NCBI RefSeq assembly: GCF_015210005.1
Contig: NZ_MU158697.1
Coordinates: 186,001 to 250,000, forward strand
DNA: 64,000 nucleotides
DNA from: Sphingobacterium hungaricum
GTDB taxonomy: Bacteria; Bacteroidota; Bacteroidia; Sphingobacteriales; Sphingobacteriaceae
Reading direction: 5' to 3'
Shown: positions 55,432 to 63,895 of the stretch, piece after piece
How the letters are laid out: every line of letters starts with the position of its first letter
Numbering within the stretch: the stretch's first letter is position 1
The notes under the pieces: generated by a model
The model's database searches: none
What the model saw: only the letters and a program-made list of their open reading frames with translations
Told to the model about the DNA's origin: nothing
Made by a program: the position numbers and the translations under genes

Positions 55432-55848
55432 ATGGACGTAACCATCAAAAACATTCACGAACTCCCTGAAGTAGCTCAGCAATTGATTCAAGAATTCCCT
55501 TCATCCAAAGTTTTTCTGTTTAACGGAAACATGGGTGCTGGGAAAACAACGTTTATCAAAGCTTTGTGTGAAGTTTTGGAAGTTGACTCAACAACTTCAA
55601 GTCCAACATTTTCTATCGTCAATGAATATCATTCTCCGACAGGAGCAATCTATCATTTTGATTTCTATCGAATAAAAAATGAGCAAGAAGCTTTTGATAT
55701 GGGTTATGAAGAATATTTTTATTCCGGTAATTATTGTTTTATCGAATGGCCAGAGAAAATCGAAAACTTAATTCCCGAAAACGCTGTTTTAGTGGACATT
55801 ACAGCAATTGATGTTCATCAAAGAAAGTTCACTGCAAAAATTTTATAA
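55432..55848 (+). CDS. tsaE: tRNA threonylcarbamoyladenosine biosynthesis protein TsaE
   Basis: 138 residues, an ATPase with Walker A 'FNGNMGAGKTTFIKAL', 'SSPTFSIVNEYHSPTG' and 'HFDFYRIKNEQEAFDMGYEEY', and 'FIEWPEKI'. It works with TsaB and TsaD in forming t6A on tRNAs. It is 13 bases after porX and probably in the same operon. Confidence 0.93.
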   Translation: MDVTIKNIHELPEVAQQLIQEFPSSKVFLFNGNMGAGKTTFIKALCEVLEVDSTTSSPTFSIVNEYHSPTGAIYHFDFYRIKNEQEAFDMGYEEYFYSGNYCFIEWPEKIENLIPENAVLVDITAIDVHQRKFTAKIL

Positions 55849-55919
55849 AATATTTCTTTTCCTCACGCAACCATTTCTCAAAACCCGCCGTCTTCTAGAT
55901 AACAAACTAAAAATTTAAC

Positions 55920-56462
55920 TTGGAATTGAAGAATATTGACGTCATATGGCAGGGGTGCAAAAATGCAGATCGCAAAGCACAGTACGACTTGTATCAGTAT
56001 TTTTCAGCAAAGATGCATGCAGTTTGTTTGCGCTACGCAAAAGATAGTCAAGAAGCGGAAGATATTTTACAAGCAGGATTTGTAAAAGTATTCACGAAGC
56101 ATGACTTGTTTGATGGCAGAGGTTCTTTAGAAGGTTGGATTAGGAGAATAATGGTCAATTTGGCAATAGAAACGCATCGAAAAAACAAAATCAAATTTGT
56201 AGATGTGGAAGACCATGCGTCAATCAGCATACATAGTTCGATTGGAACAGACCAATCAAATTATCAAGATTTGATGGCTTTGGTTAGAAGACTGCCGATT
56301 GGTTACAAGACCATATTCAACTTATATGCCATCGAAGGATACTCACACAAAGAGATTTCGGAAATGTTGCAGATAAGCGAAGGAAACTCTAAATCACAGC
56401 TATCGAGAGCCAGAACATGGTTAAAAGATAGAATTACACAAATGGAAAAAATAGGATTATGA
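55920..56462 (+). CDS. ECF-type sigma factor (TTG start)
   Basis: 180 residues. Region 2 includes 'ADRKAQYDLYQYFSAKM', 'DSQEAEDILQAGFVKVF' and 'GSLEGWIRRIMVNLAIETHR'; region 4 includes 'LPIGYKTIFNLYAIEGYSH' and 'KEISEMLQISEGNSKSQLSR'. The start is the TTG at 55920: a stop codon lies in frame at 55908-55910 and the first ATG would remove half of region 2. The stop overlaps the next gene as ATGA. A rare TTG start may limit its level. It lies 71 bases after tsaE. Confidence 0.85.
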   Translation: MELKNIDVIWQGCKNADRKAQYDLYQYFSAKMHAVCLRYAKDSQEAEDILQAGFVKVFTKHDLFDGRGSLEGWIRRIMVNLAIETHRKNKIKFVDVEDHASISIHSSIGTDQSNYQDLMALVRRLPIGYKTIFNLYAIEGYSHKEISEMLQISEGNSKSQLSRARTWLKDRITQMEKIGL

Positions 56463-57232
56463 AAGAGAACGAATTTGATGATTTCTTCAAAAAATCTTTA
56501 GAAAATAAGGAAGAAACTCCGCATAGCCGCGTGTGGGATAAAATTGCAGCTGAATTGGATCAGCAAAGTAAAGTGGTGCCATTTAGAAAAACTTCTAAAA
56601 AATGGTATCCTTACGCTTCGATCGCCGCCTTGTTGATGTTGTTCGGCGTGTCTGTTTTGTTGTTTAGAAATCAAGATACTGTCGAGTCTACTGACACTCA
56701 AGCAACAGTTCAGCCGGAAATCGAACAGTCAATTACAAGCGAGAAACCAGCGACACTTGAAACGCCAAAAGAATCGGAGGTTTTACCCGAGAAAAAAACA
56801 ATGCTCGCGGCCAGTCAAAAAATCGACAGCAAAAAATCTTCAAAGGTTTTGAATGCGACCGAAGAATTACCTAGAACTGAAGAATTTGTTGAGAACGTGG
56901 TTGAGGAAAAAGAAAATTTTATAGCCGTCATTCCAGTTAAATCTCCAGCGATTGAGAAACAAACGGTCCCTATCGAACCTGCAAAAGTAGTCGTTGCAGT
57001 TACCGAAGTCGAACCTATTCAACCGTTAATCGATCTTCCGGAATATGAAGAAACGATGATTGCGACAACGAAATCGAAAGTGAAATCCAATTTTGTAACA
57101 CAAGTACTAAATGCAGTCTCTGAATCCATCGACATTAGCAGTTCGAAAGACGTTTTGTTCAGCAACGATGAAGAAGGAACTTTAAAAATCAATATCATTG
57201 ATGCATTTGCCAGAAATAGAAAGAAAAAATAA
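56459..57232 (+). CDS. Single-pass membrane protein, probable anti-sigma factor
   Basis: 257 residues. The short N-terminal cytosolic part has 'FDDFFKKSLENKEETP' and 'RVWDKIAAELD', the pattern of small Bacteroidota anti-sigma-like proteins. A membrane helix (about 50-69) is followed by a low-complexity periplasmic tail rich in Glu, Lys, Val and Thr (about 70-210). It overlaps the sigma gene by 4 bases and is followed 19 bases later by an outer-membrane barrel gene. It is inferred to hold the sigma factor and sense the envelope, perhaps through the barrel or peptidoglycan. No domain is certain. Confidence 0.7.
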   Translation: MKENEFDDFFKKSLENKEETPHSRVWDKIAAELDQQSKVVPFRKTSKKWYPYASIAALLMLFGVSVLLFRNQDTVESTDTQATVQPEIEQSITSEKPATLETPKESEVLPEKKTMLAASQKIDSKKSSKVLNATEELPRTEEFVENVVEEKENFIAVIPVKSPAIEKQTVPIEPAKVVVAVTEVEPIQPLIDLPEYEETMIATTKSKVKSNFVTQVLNAVSESIDISSSKDVLFSNDEEGTLKINIIDAFARNRKKK

Positions 57233-57251
57233 CTTAAATCAGACAAAGAAA

Positions 57252-58055
57252 ATGAGAAAATCAATAAAAATAACCGCCCGCTTATTAACTGCATTATGTA
57301 TTGCTTTTAGTGCATCAGCTTTTGCTCAAACGGAAGTAAAAGTTGTCGAAAAAGACACGATGAAAATCAAATTCAAAGACCTTGACAATAAATTAGGCAA
57401 GGATGATTCAGACGATGAAGTAAAATATCCTAGAATTTATGGAGGGTTGACTTTTTCAAGAATAGATTGGGGTTTTTCAAGAATTATCGAGGATGGAAGC
57501 TTTACCTTATCTGACGAAAATAAATTTTTAGCTTACAAGAAAGCTTCTAATTTTGGATTCGATGTGGCACAAGTAGGGGTTCGTTTTACCGATAAATTCA
57601 AAATATATCTTTCTACAGGTTTTGAATGGAATTATTTACGCTTAAAAGAAAATGTGTTATTGGCTGAGAACACAACTCCGTTAACCTATGCGAATGTCGA
57701 TCCATCGGAAGTAAATTACAGCAAAAATGTCTTGACGACAACTTATTTAAGAGTGCCATTGACATTTGAATTGCGAAGCAGAAAGATGAGAAATGGCGAC
57801 CGCTTGAAATTCGCTTTCGGACCAATGACTGGCATTTTATTGAAAGCTACACAGCGATTGAAAAGCGATGAGTTAGGCAAACAAAAGTTCAGAGACAATT
57901 ACAATTTTGCTAGTTTCCAATACGGTGGATTTGCGAGGGTTGGATTTGGAGGAGTAGGTCTTTTTGCGAAATATTATGCAAACGATTTGTTTGAAAAAAG
58001 CCCTACTCAAGAAAGTTTGAATAACTTTGCTTTTGGATTAACACTAGGATTTTAA
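57252..58055 (+). CDS. Outer-membrane beta-barrel protein (porin-like)
   Basis: 267 residues from the ATG at 57252 (an upstream in-frame start would overlap the preceding gene). The signal peptide ends 'ASAFAQ'. A barrel of alternating strands follows ('FDVAQVGVRFTDKFKIYLST', 'YGGFARVGFGGVGLFAKYYA') and ends in the aromatic 'FGLTLGF' outer-membrane insertion signal. It belongs to the same transcription unit as the sigma and anti-sigma-like genes. Its specific role is unknown. Confidence 0.78.
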   Translation: MRKSIKITARLLTALCIAFSASAFAQTEVKVVEKDTMKIKFKDLDNKLGKDDSDDEVKYPRIYGGLTFSRIDWGFSRIIEDGSFTLSDENKFLAYKKASNFGFDVAQVGVRFTDKFKIYLSTGFEWNYLRLKENVLLAENTTPLTYANVDPSEVNYSKNVLTTTYLRVPLTFELRSRKMRNGDRLKFAFGPMTGILLKATQRLKSDELGKQKFRDNYNFASFQYGGFARVGFGGVGLFAKYYANDLFEKSPTQESLNNFAFGLTLGF

Positions 58056-58084
58056 TATTTAAAGTATATTTAATTGTATTTTTG

Positions 58085-58115
58085 TGCCGAAATCAACTAA
58101 GATTTCGGCATTTTT
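58085..58115 (+). terminator. Terminator directly abutting the next gene's start
   Basis: TGCCGAAATC (58085-58094) and GATTTCGGCA (58101-58110) form a 10-bp stem with a 6-base loop, then TTTTT (58111-58115), immediately before the ATG at 58116. A TATTTTTG box (58077-58084) precedes the stem. Confidence 0.85.
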
Positions 58116-59159
58116 ATGAGTCAAAAAACCACGTCCTGTCAGTATGTTCCCTTCGATGTCCAAAAATTGAATTTGCCCCTCATTCATGGGCAGGATGTTT
58201 CTTTGGATTTTGAAGGAAAAGTAAAAGTACATGCCATTCAGCAGGTTGATTTTGCGATCCAGCAAAATAAAATCACGGCAATAATCGGCGAGTCAGGAAG
58301 CGGAAAAACAACTTTACTGAAATTAATTTATGGCCTTTTGGCTCCAGAAACTGGCGAAATCCGTTATAAAGGCTGGCTTGTTCCGACAAGAAAAGACAAG
58401 CTTATTCCTGGACATGAAGCCATGAAATTGGTTTCTCAAGGATTTGATGATTTAAATCAATATGCAAAAGTTTGGGATAATGTCGCTTCCCAACTTTCGA
58501 ACACCAATTTAGCCTTGAAGGAATCGAAAACCAAAGAGGTTTTAAAAAAACTTAGAATCAATCACCTTGCGCAACAGCGCGTAGCTGATTTAAGCGGTGG
58601 AGAAAAACAGCGCGTGGCGATATCGCGGGCATTGATTAATGAACCTGAGGTTTTACTGATGGACGAACCATTTAATCAGGTGGACGCTGCGTTTAGAGAT
58701 TCCTTGCAACAGGATATCCGCACGATTGTAGAAGAAACAGGATTGACAATTATCATCGTATCGCACGACCCGACAGAAGTCTTGGCACTGGCGGATGAAC
58801 TGCTGGTGATGAAAAATGGAAAAATTGTCGAGCAGGGAAAACCGTCGGATTTATATTATCATCCGAAACATCCTTACACTGGGCAATTATTGGCAAAATG
58901 CAATATTCTTACTCCGGAACAAGCAAGCGCTTTAGGATTGGATGTTCAAAAAACCATTGGAATCCATCAAGAAAACATTGAAATTCGAGAAAATCCTAAA
59001 GGTAATTTTTGGGTTAAAGAAGTAAAATTCCGCGGTTTTTATCGTGAATTATTTTTAGGAAATGATGAATTAACCGTGAACTGTATTCAGTATCCTAAGC
59101 AGGAAGTCAAAAAAAATACCAGAATTGACATTCTGGTAAAAGATTTTATTGAGTTTTAA
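58116..59159 (+). CDS. ABC transporter ATP-binding protein (CysA/PotA-like), no permease nearby
   Basis: 347 residues: Walker A GESGSGKTT, signature LSGGEKQRVAISRAL, Walker B VLLMDEP, switch His in 'IIVSHDPTEVLALADEL', and a C-terminal region (about 285-347) resembling the small TOBE-like domain of import ATPases. No permease or binding-protein gene is nearby. It begins right after a terminator, so it needs its own promoter, and its 3' end contains the terminator of the convergent operon. Confidence 0.8.
   Translation: MSQKTTSCQYVPFDVQKLNLPLIHGQDVSLDFEGKVKVHAIQQVDFAIQQNKITAIIGESGSGKTTLLKLIYGLLAPETGEIRYKGWLVPTRKDKLIPGHEAMKLVSQGFDDLNQYAKVWDNVASQLSNTNLALKESKTKEVLKKLRINHLAQQRVADLSGGEKQRVAISRALINEPEVLLMDEPFNQVDAAFRDSLQQDIRTIVEETGLTIIIVSHDPTEVLALADELLVMKNGKIVEQGKPSDLYYHPKHPYTGQLLAKCNILTPEQASALGLDVQKTIGIHQENIEIRENPKGNFWVKEVKFRGFYRELFLGNDELTVNCIQYPKQEVKKNTRIDILVKDFIEF
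59109..59138 (-). terminator. Terminator of the ald-esterase-tlpA operon, inside the opposing ABC gene
   Basis: TACCAGAAT (59117-59125) and ATTCTGGTA (59130-59138) form a 9-bp stem with a TGAC loop. On the - strand it is followed by eight T (59116 down to 59109), a standard intrinsic terminator 26 bases past the TlpA stop. It lies within codons of the ABC ATPase gene. Confidence 0.8.
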
Positions 59160-59163
59160 GCAT

Positions 59164-59682
59164 CTATTTTTTATTCAATTCTTTGTCAATTGTCTTGATT
59201 AGTTTATCAAATTCTTTATCCGAAAATCCGATTGACAAATAAATAATCTTTCCCTCTTTGTCCAACACGACATTTCTTGGAATTGTATTTTCTGCAAACA
59301 AACCATAAACTCCACGATTTAAATCTGGATAAATTGGAAATGTATAGCTGTTGGATTGAATGAATGGATTCAATTTATCCCATCCTTCTTCTCTCGCCAA
59401 CACCATAACTTCAAAATCAGATCTATCTTTCTTTTTATCATAAATTTCTTTTTGCAACCTCGGCAGTTCTTGTCGGCAAGGAGGACACCATGTGGCAAAA
59501 AAATTGATCAAAACTACCTTTCCTTTTAAAGACTCGGAGGTCATGCGATTTCCTGATTGATCAACAACCTCGAAGGCTGGACCTTGCTGTCCCTTTGAAA
59601 CTCGCCATTCGCCACTTTCTTGTGCGAACAGACCACAACTCATTAAAAAAAGTACTGCAGTTAAAATTATTCTCGTGCCCAT
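59164..59682 (-). CDS. TlpA-like thiol-disulfide oxidoreductase
   Basis: 172 residues from the ATG at 59682, which overlaps the esterase stop (TAATG); the longer in-frame start would run into the esterase. An export signal (about 1-20) contains a possible lipobox LMSC (Cys16). The redox motif WCPPC (Cys66/Cys69) sits in 'INFFATWCPPCRQELP', the thioredoxin fold. It probably reduces disulfides or haem-lyase substrates in the periplasm. Confidence 0.85.
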   Translation of the reverse strand: MGTRIILTAVLFLMSCGLFAQESGEWRVSKGQQGPAFEVVDQSGNRMTSESLKGKVVLINFFATWCPPCRQELPRLQKEIYDKKKDRSDFEVMVLAREEGWDKLNPFIQSNSYTFPIYPDLNRGVYGLFAENTIPRNVVLDKEGKIIYLSIGFSDKEFDKLIKTIDKELNKK

Positions 59683-60539
59683 TAATTTTCTATCCAATTT
59701 AACATATCTGCGAACCAATCGCCATCTTCTTGCTTGTTCTTAAGGCCAAAACCATGACCTCCCTTTTCATAAATATAGACTTTATTTTTAACTGCATGCT
59801 TGTCCAATGCTTTCGCATAGCGCTCGCTATTTTCTAAAACAACCACCTTATCATCTTTTGCGTGCATTAAATATGCTCTCGGAGAATTCTTATCCACCAG
59901 CAATTCATTTGAAAAATTCGACACATCTTCATCCGAATATGACGGGCCAATCAAGTTTTTCTTAGACCCCTCATGCGTGATATCTGGATCCATCGAGATG
60001 ACAGGATATAAGAGCACGGAAAAGTCTGGCTTTAAAGAGGTATTATTTTGATTCTCAATGTATGCATGGTTGTAATGAGTGGATAAGGTTGAAGCTAAAT
60101 GCCCACCTGCAGAGAACCCTAAAACACCGACTTCATCAAATGCCAAACCCAGCGCTTCTTTGTTGTCTCGGATAAACTTGATAGCCGATTGCGCATCTTG
60201 AATAGGCCCAAAACGCTTGTCTTCCATAATTTCATTGCTAGGCAAACGATATTTTAGAACGACTGCAACATAACCCTCCTTGTTCAATGCTTTCGCAACA
60301 TCATGTCCTTCGTGATTGATTGCGACATGAGCATATCCACCACCCGGAATAATTAGAAATGCTTTATTTTTTGTCACTGATTCCGGCTTGTAAATATATA
60401 AGGTAGGAATATTGTTTTTGTAATTTTCTGAGTCCGGATTTTTACTGTTTGGAATTTCATTCGGATATAAAGGACGAACGTCCTGTGCGGAAGCAAAGCT
60501 AACAATCATTAAAAGAGAAAATAGAAAGTAATATTTCAT
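59682..60539 (-). CDS. Exported alpha/beta hydrolase (acetyl-xylan-esterase / BD-FAE-like)
   Basis: 285 residues with a signal peptide ending 'SFASAQ'. Catalytic Ser143 in 'VLGFSAGGHLAST', an Asp in 'HAKDDKVV' (229/230) and His262 in 'KGGHGFGLK'; an oxyanion motif 'LIIPGGGYAHV'. This pattern matches carbohydrate-ester hydrolases that take acetyl or feruloyl groups off plant polysaccharides, though the substrate here is unproven. One base separates it from the alanine dehydrogenase gene. Confidence 0.82.
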   Translation of the reverse strand: MKYYFLFSLLMIVSFASAQDVRPLYPNEIPNSKNPDSENYKNNIPTLYIYKPESVTKNKAFLIIPGGGYAHVAINHEGHDVAKALNKEGYVAVVLKYRLPSNEIMEDKRFGPIQDAQSAIKFIRDNKEALGLAFDEVGVLGFSAGGHLASTLSTHYNHAYIENQNNTSLKPDFSVLLYPVISMDPDITHEGSKKNLIGPSYSDEDVSNFSNELLVDKNSPRAYLMHAKDDKVVVLENSERYAKALDKHAVKNKVYIYEKGGHGFGLKNKQEDGDWFADMLNWIEN

Positions 60540-60540
60540 G

Positions 60541-61752
60541 CTATTGATTTGAGATAATAATTAATTCCAAATCTTTCGCTGGAATCTGAAAGCGGTTGGC
60601 AATGTCTTTATTTGTTAAATTTCCTTGGTACAAATAAATGGAATTTCGAATTCCAGGATTACACCAGATCAGATTTTTAATACCGCCCTTCTCACCGATA
60701 TCTAACAAAATCGGCGTCAAAATATTCGTCAACGCATAAGTCGCTGTTCTTGCAACACGAGAAGCTATATTTGGAACGCAATAATGAATAACATCATATT
60801 TACGAAATACGGGTTTATCATGTGAGGTAACTTCAGAAGTTTCAAAACAGCCCCCTTGGTCAATACTCACATCGATTAAGACAGAATTAGGTTTCATTCT
60901 GGAAACCGTAGCTTCAGAAATCACGCAAGGTGTACGTCCATTTTTTGCTCGCAACGCACCAATGACCACATCCGAAGAACGAACCGCTTTGTTCAAGACA
61001 ACCGGCTGAATAACCGAAGTGAAGACACGCGAACCTACATTATTCTGCAACCGGCGCAAGCGGTAAACAGAACTGTCGAACACTTTTACTTGAGCACCAA
61101 GTGCGATGGCTGTTCTCGCTGCAAACTCGCCAACGGTTCCGGCACCAATAATGACCATTTCAGTCGGAGGAACGCCTGTCACACCGCCCAACATCAATCC
61201 TTTTCCGTCAAAAACATTGCTTAAATATTCTGCTGCAATCAAAATGGAAGTCGCGCCTACAATCTCACTCATTGCCCGAACAATCGAAAGATGACAATCT
61301 TCATCTTCTAAATATTCATAAGAAATGGCTGTGATTTGCTTTTTCATCAATCCTTGCAAGATTGACAAATCAAGTAAGGAAGGTTGCAACGACGAAAGAA
61401 GCACTTGCTTATTCTTCATCAATTGAACTTCTTCCTCAGTAGGTGACAGAATCTTAATAATAATATCTGCTTTAAAGACTTCTTTCTTATCGTAAACTAT
61501 CTGCGCTCCTTGCTCGCTATAGTGATGATCTAAAAAGTTGGACAACTTTCCGGCATCCGATTCAATAATGACTTGATGTCCATTTTCGACCAAAAGCCCA
61601 ACAGACAATGGCGTAATTGCAATTCTTCTTTCCTGAAAAGAAGATTCTTTGGGTATTCCGATAACTAAATTTTCCTTCTTGCTCCCCTTTGAGTATAACA
61701 TCTCTTGCGGTTGAAGCAACGCTCCTTCTGCAATACTACTTAAACTTCCCAT
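60541..61752 (-). CDS. ald: Alanine dehydrogenase
   Basis: 403 residues with an N-terminal domain 'IGIPKESSFQERRIAITP', an NAD-binding Rossmann motif 'VIIGAGTVGEFAARTAIALG', and 'VIGALRAKNGRTPCVISE' and 'IDVSIDQGGCFETS'. It has an extra ~30-residue N-terminal arm. It interconverts alanine with pyruvate, ammonia and NADH. It is the first gene of the operon with the esterase and TlpA genes. Confidence 0.9.
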   Translation of the reverse strand: MGSLSSIAEGALLQPQEMLYSKGSKKENLVIGIPKESSFQERRIAITPLSVGLLVENGHQVIIESDAGKLSNFLDHHYSEQGAQIVYDKKEVFKADIIIKILSPTEEEVQLMKNKQVLLSSLQPSLLDLSILQGLMKKQITAISYEYLEDEDCHLSIVRAMSEIVGATSILIAAEYLSNVFDGKGLMLGGVTGVPPTEMVIIGAGTVGEFAARTAIALGAQVKVFDSSVYRLRRLQNNVGSRVFTSVIQPVVLNKAVRSSDVVIGALRAKNGRTPCVISEATVSRMKPNSVLIDVSIDQGGCFETSEVTSHDKPVFRKYDVIHYCVPNIASRVARTATYALTNILTPILLDIGEKGGIKNLIWCNPGIRNSIYLYQGNLTNKDIANRFQIPAKDLELIIISNQ

Positions 61753-61889
61753 TTCACCATGTAATCAAAAATCAATATAAAGAAGAATTAAAATTAACAT
61801 TAATTCAGTATAAAACATCCTTTTAGTGTAAAAATCCTATTATTATAATCGCAAATTATACGTATTTTTACAAAATCAAGCATACAAAC

Positions 61890-63809
61890 ATGAAATTTTT
61901 AAAACTACTAAACCATATAAAAATAGTTCCGCGCTGGATTATATTCTCATTTGATATGGCCGTTGCTGTTCTTGCATTCTTAATTGCTTTTGTAATTTAT
62001 CATAATTTCAACCCAACTTTCTTTTCTGATTCTAATTTTGCGATAGATTTTTTAACCTGTTTAACTGTAACAGCATTATCTTTTTTTATTTTCAAATTAT
62101 TTTCGGGAATTGTTAGGTACACCAGTGCAATTGACTCCATTCGAATTTTGTCGACGGTTCTGTTCACATTAGTAATGCTTTTTGTTGTCAAACTGTTTTT
62201 CGTAATTTTTCAGTTAGACCCTATACTTCCCTCCAATCTAATCATTCTTTATTCTTTATTCTTATTCACTTCGTTAATCACCTACAGAACTTCCATAAAA
62301 ATATTTTTCCAATACACGAAATCAACAAGAAGAAGCCGCAAAAACGTTATTGTGTACGGCGCTGGAGATTTAGGTATTGCGGTTAAAAGAACATTTGAGC
62401 ATGATCTTCGTGCAGACAAAGCCATCTTGGCTTACATTGATGATGACGAAGGAAAGATTGGGAAGTCTATTGACGGATTGAAGATTTATCGCTCATCTGA
62501 ATTACCTAAGATCATCAACAAACTGGCAATCGATGAATTGATTATTGCTTCCTACAGCATCAATCCTGAAAACAAAAATGAGGTTATTGAAATGTGTTTG
62601 GAACACGATGTGAATGTATTGACATTGCCTCCAATCAAAAAAATAATGAATGGTGACTTGTCGCCAAACCAAATTCAGAAAATTAAAATTGAAGATTTAT
62701 TGGAACGACCTTCGATAAAAATCTCCAATGAAAATATTTTAGGTCAGCTTGAAGGTAAGCGAATCTTGGTGACTGGCGCTGCTGGATCAATAGGAAGCGA
62801 AATCTCCAAACAGTTAGGAAAATACAACCCGCAGATGATTATCCTTTGCGATCAGGCTGAATCCCCTTTGCATAATTTACAATTGGATTTGCAGGATTTA
62901 TACAAAAACCAAGTATATCACTCGTTTATTGCGGATGTAAAGAACGAAAATCGCATGCGCTTGCTGTTTGAAACATTCAAACCGCATTACGTGTACCATG
63001 CTGCAGCTTATAAGCATGTGCCGATGATGGAAAACCATCCAATTGAAGGGGTTAGAACAAATGTATTGGGAACGTTCACTTTGGCTAATTTAGCCGTCGA
63101 ATTTAAGGTTCAGAAATTTGTATTTGTTTCGACAGACAAAGCGGTGAATCCGACAAACGTAATGGGTGCTACAAAAAGAATTGCCGAAATCTATGTCCAG
63201 TCATTAAATACGAACTTAGAATTAAGCAACATTCAGTCACATACAAAATTTATCACGACCCGCTTTGGAAATGTATTGGGATCGAATGGTTCGGTCATTC
63301 CTCGATTCAAAGACCAAATCGACAAAGGTGGGCCATTAACAGTGACTCACCCTGACATCACTCGGTATTTCATGACGATTCCCGAAGCTTGTCAATTGGT
63401 AATCGAGGCAGGAAGCATGGGGAATGGTGGAGAGATATTTGTTTTCGACATGGGTAAATCCGTGAAAATTGTGGATTTGGCAGTCAAAATGATTAAACTT
63501 TCAGGACATATTCCTTACCAAGAGATTGATATTAAATTCACTGGATTAAGGCCAGGTGAAAAATTATATGAAGAACTTTTGAATGACTTGGAAAACACCA
63601 TGCCTACTCACCATGAGAAAATCATGATTGCCAAAGTCAGGGAAAATGACTTTGGAATCGTCAAACGGTATATGCAAGATTTGTTTGTTGCGGTTAATAC
63701 GCAAAACAACAACAACATCGTTAGACAGATGAAACAGATTGTTCCAGAATTTAAAAGCCAGAACTCGATTTATGAGCAGCTGGATTTAGAAGAGGTCAAG
63801 GTCGATTAA
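61890..63809 (+). CDS. Nucleoside-diphosphate-sugar dehydratase/epimerase, CapD/WbpM type
   Basis: 639 residues with four N-terminal membrane helices (about 15-135), a first nucleotide-binding domain ('VIVYGAGDLGIAVKRT', about 155-270), and a catalytic SDR domain (about 290-590) with 'ILVTGAAGSIGSEISKQLG' and 'FVSTDKAVNPTNVMGATKR'; the Met in that motif replaces the usual active-site Tyr, as in WbpM and PglF. It forms keto-sugar precursors of surface polysaccharide or O-antigen. Stands alone. Confidence 0.88.
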   Translation: MKFLKLLNHIKIVPRWIIFSFDMAVAVLAFLIAFVIYHNFNPTFFSDSNFAIDFLTCLTVTALSFFIFKLFSGIVRYTSAIDSIRILSTVLFTLVMLFVVKLFFVIFQLDPILPSNLIILYSLFLFTSLITYRTSIKIFFQYTKSTRRSRKNVIVYGAGDLGIAVKRTFEHDLRADKAILAYIDDDEGKIGKSIDGLKIYRSSELPKIINKLAIDELIIASYSINPENKNEVIEMCLEHDVNVLTLPPIKKIMNGDLSPNQIQKIKIEDLLERPSIKISNENILGQLEGKRILVTGAAGSIGSEISKQLGKYNPQMIILCDQAESPLHNLQLDLQDLYKNQVYHSFIADVKNENRMRLLFETFKPHYVYHAAAYKHVPMMENHPIEGVRTNVLGTFTLANLAVEFKVQKFVFVSTDKAVNPTNVMGATKRIAEIYVQSLNTNLELSNIQSHTKFITTRFGNVLGSNGSVIPRFKDQIDKGGPLTVTHPDITRYFMTIPEACQLVIEAGSMGNGGEIFVFDMGKSVKIVDLAVKMIKLSGHIPYQEIDIKFTGLRPGEKLYEELLNDLENTMPTHHEKIMIAKVRENDFGIVKRYMQDLFVAVNTQNNNNIVRQMKQIVPEFKSQNSIYEQLDLEEVKVD

Positions 63810-63840
63810 ACAGCTAATCAACAGATTTATTGATTAAAAC

Positions 63841-63870
63841 TTGCAAGTAAACGATAAAATTGTAATTTTG
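63841..63870 (+). promoter_or_regulatory. Promoter of the right-edge gene
   Basis: TTG (63841-63843) and TAATTTTG (63863-63870) are 19 nt apart, matching the Bacteroidota consensus. Transcription should start near 63877, about 19 bases before the ATG at 63896. Confidence 0.5.
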
Positions 63871-63895
63871 CGTTCCGAATTAGATTAACACAAAT

